A stretch of DNA of 64,000 nt from Rhynchopus euleeides. Lineage: Eukaryota > Euglenozoa > Diplonemea > Diplonemida > Diplonemidae. The position numbers and the translations under genes were made by a program. This document shows, in pieces, positions 56,522 to 64,000 of the stretch; positions within the stretch are counted from its first letter, which is position 1; each line of letters starts with the position of its first letter. Below the pieces are notes generated by a model. That model was not told where the DNA came from. It worked only from the letters and a program-made list of their open reading frames with translations, and did not search any database. The DNA is taken from contig OY723259.1 of NCBI GenBank assembly GCA_963210315.1, positions 1,736,001 to 1,800,000 on the forward strand. Direction: 5' to 3'.

Positions 56522-57296
56522 CCCACTTTTTATTTTATTCTGCAACAACGCGTTGCCAAAAAAACAGAGGAATTCGAATAATGTAGGGAATCTAGGCAAC
56601 CTCTCTGGGGTGGGGTGAGCGAGGGAAGAGCAGAACCTTGCATGCCATAGATCCAAAAATCAAATGGTGTGTCGGGAGGGGTGCACATGGTACACCTAAT
56701 CTGCTCTTTATCCGCACACCCTCTTTGCATGTCGTTCGTTCGGTCTTTGAAGTAACCGTGAGGCGGTGCCTTCACCATGTTTCAAACCCTGCCAGTGCGC
56801 TGGCACGTGCGTTTTTTTTTGTTGTGGGTGTATCTCACTTCGATACACCTTAAAGCAGACAGAAGACACCCGGTGCAAAAAAAAATTGCATTGCGTCCGC
56901 CACAGTCTGGTCGGGCTCTGGGAGGCCAACACCAACCACATTGTATCCTGCCTGCAGGATACGGAGTGCCATTGGGACGGATCAAGCCTAGCTTGAGATT
57001 GTCGACTCCCACACCGCATACAATATGCACGAACACCTCCCTCCCTATAAGGGGAGGGAGAAGCAGGCGTGTGCCTGGCTACGCTAGCCCCCACCTATCG
57101 CCCTCCCCTTGTTCCTGTGGGAGAACCGAAGCGGTGCGCCGATCCAGGCAGCTGGGAGGTGCTCGGAAATCTCTCGGGAAGCTCGCCCCCCACGCACCCC
57201 TCTCTCGCTTGCTTCTTACACCCAGCGTAGCCTGCTTTAGCTCAGGCAAATCAGGCCTTGCGTGTGGATCCGCATGCACCAACCTCTGTGCACCAG
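56522..57296. other. Intergenic upstream of PDI
   Basis: No gene recognised. Ends with aacctctgtgcaccag, AG at 57295-57296, the probable trans-splice acceptor. Confidence 0.45.
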
Positions 57297-57318
57297 GAAG
57301 CCGCTTGTACACTCGACA

Positions 57319-60071
57319 ATGAAGGCGGTGTTGGCGCTTGCAGCGTCATGCCTGGCCCTGAGCGTTGCTCGGTATGTTGCCTTCCTTGCGTGAGGGGAGG
57401 GAAGGGTGGGGGTGGGGTGGGGCAATGTGATTGCGTGTTGGTGCGTTTATGCCAACCACACCACGCACCGCAGGGCTGAGGACGAGGCGGTGGTTGTGGC
57501 GACGGACGCCAACTGGGCGGACGTGGTGGAGAAGGAGGAGTTGGTGCTGGTGGAGTTCTACGCGCCTTGGTGTGGGCACTGCAAATCGCTGGCACCCAAG
57601 TATGAGGAGGCGGCAAAGATCCTGAAGGAGCTGGACAAGCCCATCGTCCTTGCGAAGGTGGACGCCACTGAGGAGAAGAAGGTCGCAGGGGCGGCTGGTG
57701 TCAGCGGGTACCCGACGATGAAGATCTACCGCAACGGTGAGATGTCGGACTACGACGGCGGTCGCGAGGCCGATGACATTGTGAAGTACATGAAGGAGCA
57801 GGTATGACGGGGGAGGCGAGCGACAGGCCTCGGGGTGGTGATACTGTCAAGCGGGGGAACGTGGCACACACACGCATATGTCCCGTTGTGGGCCCCCTGT
57901 GCATGTGGGTGAAGCGCCAAGTATCACCAGGCACGCAGGCGTGGCCAGTGTGTTGAGTTTTTAGAGGATGCGGTGCAACTCTGGTTTCAATCACACACCC
58001 ATGTAGACTGGCCCTGCATCGACGGAGCTGACCACCTCCAAGGACCTGAAGGCCACGATCAACAAGAAGACGCTGGACCACGTCGCTGTGATTGGGTACT
58101 TCAGCAGCGCCACGAGCGTTGACTACAAGATCTTCATGCAGGTTGCCAACAAGTACAGGTATGCCTGGGGTCTGAAGGGGTCTGCTTGTCCTGAAGGTGC
58201 CGGTGTGCCGCAGTCCACCCCATATATGCATCACCACATTTTACTCTCCGCACAGGGGCAAGTTCGCGTTCTACCACGTCCAGAGCCAGTCTGTGCTGGA
58301 GAACATCGGGTACTACGGCAGCACCAGCGCTGTGGGGATGTACCGCCCGTGGGCTGGTGGCAAGCAGTTCAAGAAGATGTACGCCGGTGCCATCTACAAG
58401 CAGGCACTGACGGACTTCGTGGTGGAGCAGGCCTTCCCGGCCGTGGGCTACATTGCTGAGGACCAGATGGAGTTCATCACCCAGAAGAACAAGCCGATCG
58501 TGAAGGTGTTCGTGTCGACGGAGAAGCGTGAGGAGCTCGAGAAGGGCATCGTGAAGGAGCTGACCCCCATCGAGAAGAAGCACGGCAAGAAGCTGGCTTT
58601 CGTCATCAACGACTGTATGGGACTGCAACAGGGTAGTGGGGAGCCGGGCATTGACAAGTTCAACACCCGAAATAATAAGTCACCGAATCCATTTCCTTGC
58701 GGCCTTCACATGGCTCCCGACACCACCCCCGCTCTGCGCACAATACAAGCAACCCAATCCCCGACCTTTCTCTTTGAAGGAGGGGCGGGTCACACAATCG
58801 TCTTGCTTTGTAGTTCAGAGTACGGAGAAGCGCGAGTACCGTTATCCAATGTACTCTGTGCGGTCAGTCGGTCGCAGCTATTTCACACCTCTCCGGCATT
58901 GTCGCGGCCGCATCTGTGGCACTGAACGCGAACTCCAGTCATGAGTCTTGCGTTATTTTTTTGACTTGGTGTCCCATGGGCAGCAAATAGGCACAGTCCA
59001 TCCACACACACACCGCCATCCGACATCACACTCCACTCCACAGTCGGATCCAGCCAGTTCGGGTTCTCCGACGCAGAGCTTGAGACGGGCAAGGCCATCG
59101 TGGTCGACGACCCGAAGAAGAAGTTCGTCTACGACGACTCGCAGGGCACTGTTGCCGAGTGGGTGGAGAAGTACCTCAAGAAGCAGGCGACTCCCTGGGT
59201 CAAGTCCGAGGCGCCTGTCCCGCGCGTGCAGCCGGGCGAGGTGCAGGTCGTGGTGGGCAAGACCTTCGATGAGATCGTGATGGACAAGACGAAGGATGTG
59301 TTCATCGAGTTCTACGCCCCCTGGTGCGGCCACTGCAAGCAGCTGGAGCCCAAATACAACGAGCTCGCGAAGGAGCTGGCCGGGCAGAAGAACGTATGCA
59401 CCCTGCTGCACTCTGCACCCTGGCGTCACTTGTTCCCTGAGGGCGATCCGAGGGCCGAGCCAGCCTCTGTCTCCACAGCACCCCGGCCGCAAGGTGGCCA
59501 GCACTGTGCGGCTGAGTGAAGGGGGAACGAGCGAGAGAGAGAGGGGGGGGGGGGGGGGGGGGCTCCCCCTCTCGTGCCTTTACCTTCTCTGCATAGCTGC
59601 CTTCCCCGCCCCACCCCCCTGCTCGCTTGTTGTTCAACGATATGGCCACCCTCCTTCCCTGCAGATCATCATCGCGAAGCTGGACGCCACTGCCAACGAC
59701 GTGCAGTACAAGGCGTACCAGGCACAGGGTTTCCCCACCATGAAGTTTGCCACGACGAACAGCAAGGAGACCCCCCTTGAGTACGACGGTGGGCGCGACG
59801 TGGCTGACATGCTGAAGTGGATTAAGGAGAAGGCCACTGTGGCCGAGGTATGCGTACTACATGCTACATACAACTCACCCACCTCGTGTCTGGTGGTACC
59901 GACTCCCACGAAGCGACGCGTATCACTGCCGCTGTCGAAGGATAACATGAGAGTCCACAACATGCCGGATCGGGGGTCACACATGCTTGCTTTGCTGCCG
60001 CATCGGTGTCTTGTCCCTTCAGATGCACCATCACCACCACCACCACACCCCTTCCACAGGAGGAGCTGTAA
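57319..60071 (+). CDS. PDI: Protein disulfide isomerase (a-b-b'-a')
   Basis: Seven exons: 57319-57371, 57474-57801, 58007-58158, 58256-58614, 59044-59393, 59665-59847, 60060-60071; all donors begin GTATG, phases 2, 0, 2, 1, 0, 0. The product is 478 aa, close to the usual PDI length. The first 18 residues are a signal peptide. The a domain has FYAPWCGHCKSL (active-site Cys 51 and 54) and the cis-Pro segment GYPTMKIY. The b and b' domains span exons 3-5 without active sites. The a' domain has FYAPWCGHCKQLEPKY (Cys about 392 and 395) and GFPTMKFA. PDI forms and isomerises disulfides of secretory proteins in the ER lumen. The last exon encodes only EEL, so the protein ends AEEEL. That would be an unusual ER retrieval tetrapeptide (EEEL), comparable with EDEL on the JmjC protein. 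Confidence 0.95.
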
Positions 60072-61483
60072 GCGACTCGCGAATCGCGAGTCGAGCGGCT
60101 GAAAACTGAGGTTCAAACCGCGAGACAAGGAAGTCTCTCTCTCACTTAGGTTGAACACCGCCCCCTCGCGGGGCGCAATGGCAACACGCTGCGAATAGAA
60201 TTTTGCTTTATTTTCCTTTTTTTTGTGTGCAGGCAACGGCACAGACGCACTGAGCACAGGCAAGGAGCGCCGGGGCGGGACACCCCACGGGTTCCTGCCC
60301 CACGAACCCACCCGCCTCCAACATCTCTCAATGCCCTGTCCCCCCTCCGGGGCCATTTTTTTTGGAGAAGACTTATAGTCTCGTGCGGTAACAACGAAGC
60401 GTGCCTGACAAAAGCCAAAGCAAGGGGTCCTGACAGCCCGCTTGACGAGGAACAGAACGGCCCGGCTTATATTATCTCCTGGTTATCTTTGATTTCGCTG
60501 TCTCAGATTGTGGCTGATTCTGGTCAGCAGCCCGGGGTACGCACTTCATCCCCCGCCGACACGCCGAGAGGCAAACGTACATAGTGCCGTGCGAAGGTGA
60601 GCCGGGGCAGGTTCTGGCTGTTCTGCCAGGCCCTCCACTGCCCCTCAACACTTCCGATGTTATTATGGTGGCGTGTGTGTGTCCCAAATGCGCGGCATAT
60701 GTGTTACCACGAGAGCACGCATTTGGCCTTCATATGGTTGCCCCATCCCGCACCGCCAGAATATCGGGGGCTTGGATAAACAGCGTAGAGACCACCGGAA
60801 ACCGGAAACGCATCTCTCTGCTTTTGTGAGACGGAAAGGTGGATTTTGTACCGAAAGCTCTGGAGGTGTGGCGGGGGGTGTGCCGCATACACGCAGTTGT
60901 TGTGGCACCGATGCGGTCCGCCCGCCCTGCCCCCCCCCCCCCCCCTCTCATGCACCTCAATCGATCGTTCGGGATTTTTTTTAAAATCCCACGCAACTGC
61001 TCACCTCAAAAGGGATTTGCTGCTGCACCGAAAAAGCCTGGACACACCGCATGCATCTGACACAGGATTCCATACACACGCCCTACACACGCACCCGACC
61101 CCCACCGCGACCTTCGTGCCTTACTGTATTCCTGTATTCCTGTCCTTTCATTTTTTCTACCTATCCGGAACCCCCCCCCCCCCCGCCCTTGACAGCACAC
61201 CCCCCACCCCACCCTGCTGTGCTGCTGCCCGCCCTTTGAAGGGCTGGGGCTGGAGGTGTCGTGAGAGGGGGGGGGGTGACACCAAGGCCCGGCCTTCCCG
61301 CCACCCCCCTCTCTCGTTGTTGCCATTGATGGGCGTTGCCTGCATACACTTCCTACACACTCACGTGGTGTGAATTGGAAAAATTGGACAAACCCAGACG
61401 CCCTACCACCAAACCACCACCACCACCACCGCTGCATCCCCCCCCCCCCCCCCCCCCTGCATACATAGTGTAGTGACTACAAA
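60072..61483. other. Intergenic, 1.4 kb
   Basis: C-runs near 60931-60946, 61170-61185 and 61439-61457. No gene recognised on either strand. Confidence 0.45.
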
Positions 61484-61770
61484 AAGGACAAACATTGCAA
61501 GAAGGTGCTAGGAGACTTGCTTTTCCATTCGCTCTCGACGATCAAATCCCCCCCCCCCCCCCCTGCATACATAGAGTGAAGGAGCGGGGATTCACCCTCT
61601 GCACCTTACTTTTCTCTGCTTCGCTTCACCTTCTGATCTCTCTGTCTCTCTCTCTCTCCTCTCTCCTCTCTCCGACCCTGTTGTTTTTTTTGTCTCTGTA
61701 TTTTTTTCTGGATCTCTCTATCACACTTCCCGCCCCCCCCCCCTCTGTTTCATTCACTCTCGACGATCAA
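61484..61770 (+). promoter_or_regulatory. Repeated upstream motif (two copies of the ATTCACTCTCGACGATCAA 19-mer)
   Basis: Copies at 61527-61545 (one mismatch, G for A) and 61752-61770, each followed by a C-run. The first is preceded by the same ACATTGCAAGAAGGTGCT...GAGACTTGC block as at 38588. The last copy ends 56 bases before the kinase ATG; the matching copy ends 62 bases before the glycosyltransferase ATG. Between the copies is TC-rich sequence. Confidence 0.5.
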
Positions 61771-61826
61771 ACTCTCCCCCCCCCCCCCTGTCTCATGCGC
61801 AGCCCGTATGGGTTGTGAGGTGAATA

Positions 61827-63758
61827 ATGGGAACTAGCAGCAGCCAGGAGGACAGCAATGCGTCCTTCACAGGGGTTGACAAGTTCTACAGCGATGCGAA
61901 GGTCGTGGGGACCAACATGTGCCTCCACAATGCACGGGTGGAGGTAAGGAAGGACCAGCATGACAAGCTCATCCGGATCAACAACTACAAAGTTATACGC
62001 CTGCTGGGGGAAGGGCGTTATGGGGAGGTGTATCTCTGCCGATCGGTGCGGAAGCACAGGCTGCTCTGCTGTTACGAGCTGGCTGACAGCGATGAGAACG
62101 ACGACTTCGCCATCAAGCTCGTCCGCCGCTCGGAGGAGCGGAAGCAGGAGTTCAACATCCTAAAGAGCGTGCAGCACAACAATATCGTCAGCCTCGTGGA
62201 GTACATCGACGACGACAGCCACCCCTTCGTCTACCTCGTCTTCGAGAGCCTCGGGGGTGGTCCCATCGCCCACTGCACCGACGACGGCTACCTCGGGAAG
62301 GCGACGCAGCCCTGGAGTGAAGAGAAGGCAGCGCCGCTCTTCCTCCAGATGATCCGCGCCTTGGAATACCTCCACGGGCGCGGCGTGTTCCACCGCGACA
62401 TCAAGCCTGAGAATGTCGTGTTCACATCCCCCTGCGAGACGGAGGTGAAGCTGATCGACTTTGGAGCATCCCGCATGCTCCGCGCCAAAGGTCTCGGCGA
62501 CGACTCCTCACGGGTTACGAAGGGCACGCCTTTCTTCATGGCCTGCGAGATGCTCAGCGGGAAACGCTTCTCCGAAGGCCTCGCCGACGTCTGGGCCCTG
62601 GGCGTGCTGTTCTTCCTCCTCTGCGTTGGGCACGTCCCCTTCGGGAAGGGCACCTCCCGTCTGGTCGACCTCTGCCAGTCTATACAGGAGGACCAGCTCA
62701 CCTTCCCTCCCGCCATGTCGCTGGGCCTGCAGGAGATGATCCGGAAAATGCTGGAGAGGGACATCTCGAAGAGGGCCTCACTACCATACCTCCTGCGGCA
62801 CCAGTGGATCAACCAATGCAGTGGGGAGGCAGATCGGCCCGCCCTATGCAACCCGCTTGTCGCACCGAGCAGCACCAGCGGGGTCCGGAAGCGGAGCCCC
62901 GGGTTCAACATAAGGGGAATGGAGGAATCCCAACCCAGCTACAACCCGAAGTCTCCGTCGGATTCGGTCTGCATTACACCTCTCGAGTCTAGCCACGGGA
63001 GGGAGTTTGAATCCAGGCTCGGATGCCTGCTGGATGACAAGTGTGGGAAACAGCTCCTTATCGTCGAGGACATCGGGAAGGTCCGCGCGCATCTCCGGTG
63101 GATGCTTGAGCAGGCAAAGCTGTCCAGCGTGGAGCTGGAGCTCCTCGAGATGCAGTTTGTCGAAGACGCGCTCGATCTGATCCTGTCACGCTCCCGCGAG
63201 GGCATACCCTTCGACCTCGTTATAATGGACGTCTACCCGAGGAACAACGGCACGACCCTCACAGGTGTCGACGCCGTCACCCATCTCCGAAACGTCGAGT
63301 TTGACGAAGATCTCGAGCCAACCCCCGTGTGGTTCAGCTATGCGGAGGCGGAGCCGTTCGTAGGGCTGGAGGACCGTGCGGAGGATTTGAGGGCTGGCAC
63401 CATCATGAAGCCTTTTAGCCCAGGGCAGGCGCGAGCTATCCTAGAGTATATGGGGGTGAGGAGCCGGGATGTGCCGGAGGAGGCGCTGTCGGAGATGTGC
63501 CAGAGCAACCACTATGCGGATAAGCAGCTGATGGACAACGCGACGACGCGGGGGGCGTGCAGCCTCGTGAGTTTCCTGGATGGGAGCAACACGATCAACG
63601 TGCCGGATGACTATACAACGACGTCGCAGGATACGCCGCCTCTCGATGGGTCGTTCAGTTTGAGGTCTTCGATGACTCATTCCAAAGCATCTGCCTCACG
63701 TCTCGTCCTCTCTAGTTCCCTCGATACGTGTGACCTAGCGAGAGGGGTGAGGGGGTGA
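61827..63758 (+). CDS. CaMKK-like Ser/Thr kinase with C-terminal response-regulator receiver domain
   Basis: Single exon, 643 aa. The ATG is the first after the acceptor AG at 61801-61802 and gives MGTSSSQ, a likely N-myristoylation site, so the protein may be on membranes. The kinase domain covers about aa 54-330: GEGRYGEVYL loop, Lys97 in FAIKL, HRDIKPEN (Asp191), DFG (Asp211), GTPFFMACE, DVWALGV. All catalytic residues are present and the ordering resembles the CaMKK/LKB1-type upstream kinases. After a Ser/Pro linker, aa 408-545 form a receiver domain: LLIVED, DLVIMD with Asp468 as phosphoacceptor, a Ser in PVWFSYA at the switch position, and Lys528 in MKPFS. The inference is a kinase regulated by phosphorelay. 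The remaining C-terminus is Ser/Thr-rich. No histidine kinase is in the window. Confidence 0.9.
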   Translation: MGTSSSQEDSNASFTGVDKFYSDAKVVGTNMCLHNARVEVRKDQHDKLIRINNYKVIRLLGEGRYGEVYLCRSVRKHRLLCCYELADSDENDDFAIKLVRRSEERKQEFNILKSVQHNNIVSLVEYIDDDSHPFVYLVFESLGGGPIAHCTDDGYLGKATQPWSEEKAAPLFLQMIRALEYLHGRGVFHRDIKPENVVFTSPCETEVKLIDFGASRMLRAKGLGDDSSRVTKGTPFFMACEMLSGKRFSEGLADVWALGVLFFLLCVGHVPFGKGTSRLVDLCQSIQEDQLTFPPAMSLGLQEMIRKMLERDISKRASLPYLLRHQWINQCSGEADRPALCNPLVAPSSTSGVRKRSPGFNIRGMEESQPSYNPKSPSDSVCITPLESSHGREFESRLGCLLDDKCGKQLLIVEDIGKVRAHLRWMLEQAKLSSVELELLEMQFVEDALDLILSRSREGIPFDLVIMDVYPRNNGTTLTGVDAVTHLRNVEFDEDLEPTPVWFSYAEAEPFVGLEDRAEDLRAGTIMKPFSPGQARAILEYMGVRSRDVPEEALSEMCQSNHYADKQLMDNATTRGACSLVSFLDGSNTINVPDDYTTTSQDTPPLDGSFSLRSSMTHSKASASRLVLSSSLDTCDLARGVRG

Positions 63759-63847
63759 GGGACTGAGGAGTCCGGCATATTTATTTCCCTCTTTTGAGGT
63801 TCACGCTTGGTTGGGTGTGTGTGATGGTTGTTTTGTTATTTTTACCA
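63759..63847. other. Intergenic
   Basis: Short spacer between the kinase stop and a dispersed repeat; nothing recognised. Confidence 0.5.
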
Positions 63848-64000
63848 GTTACGAGCGGCGAAGCGTCGCGAAGTAACGAAGGAAATCGTACGCTTGAAGC
63901 TTTATCAGGATCACCTTCGTGCCACTTCACAGGGGTTTCCACAGCCTTTGGCACAGGAGTGTTCGCTCCACGAAAAGTAGCCCGGATCTGCTTTTTTGCA
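63848..64000 (+). repeat. Dispersed about 210-bp repeat, cut by the window end
   Basis: Begins GTTACGAGCGGCGAAGCGTC and follows the copy at 40594 through GTGCCACTTCACAGGG and AAAAGTAGCCCGGATCTGC to the last base. The rest lies outside the window. Confidence 0.85.

Noticed and set aside
58615-58925. Read-through of PDI exon 4 into an alternative C-terminus
   Set aside because: The GTATGG donor at 58615 joins exon 5 in phase and gives the second thioredoxin domain; the read-through sequence is not PDI-like.

Overview
The window looks like nuclear DNA of a unicellular eukaryote with GC-rich, codon-biased coding sequence and noncoding DNA full of C/G homopolymer runs, short tandem repeats and small transposable elements. 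Eleven host genes can be supported, all on the + strand. They carry 21 complete spliceosomal introns whose donors are GTATG (18) or GTGTG (3) and whose acceptors are pyrimidine-rich with AG. Nearly every start codon follows a pyrimidine tract plus AG by 2 to about 40 bases, as expected if a spliced leader is trans-spliced to each mRNA. One-strand gene order, probable trans-splicing and proteins such as the Cache/HAMP/cyclase-like receptor and the DUF4116 repeat protein suggest a euglenozoan, possibly a diplonemid. That placement is inference. No spliced-leader gene, rRNA or tRNA was recognised.

Layout: 1-8.6 kb has the 3' end of a TMEM184-like membrane protein gene, a PDZ/zinc-ribbon/J-domain protein and a two-TM receptor with a cyclase-like domain. 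8.6-35.1 kb is a 26-kb island without a recognisable host gene. It holds non-autonomous elements with inverted ends: TA-flanked elements with poly-G termini, 109-bp MITEs with 3-bp target duplications, a hAT-like element, two copies of an 868/865-bp element with 9-bp duplications, a foldback element, and a 2.6-kb nested element carrying a minus-strand ORF fragment. 35.1-63.8 kb is gene-dense: a ubiquitin-like/DUF4116 protein, a fucosyltransferase-like type II membrane protein, an ER-luminal TPR/ankyrin/JmjC protein, a four-RRM poly(A)-binding protein, a CS-domain protein, a BAR-domain protein, protein disulfide isomerase, and a CaMKK-like kinase fused to a two-component receiver domain. A second cluster of nested elements lies at 54.8-56.1 kb.

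Several products belong to the secretory pathway: PDI and the JmjC protein have signal peptides and C-terminal EEEL and EDEL, and the fucosyltransferase-like protein is probably in the Golgi. There is no evidence that the neighbours form one pathway. The most unusual observations are the mosaic elements that share internal cassettes but have different ends, a 19-bp motif upstream of two unrelated genes, the kinase-receiver fusion, and the JmjC protein that appears to lack its iron ligands.
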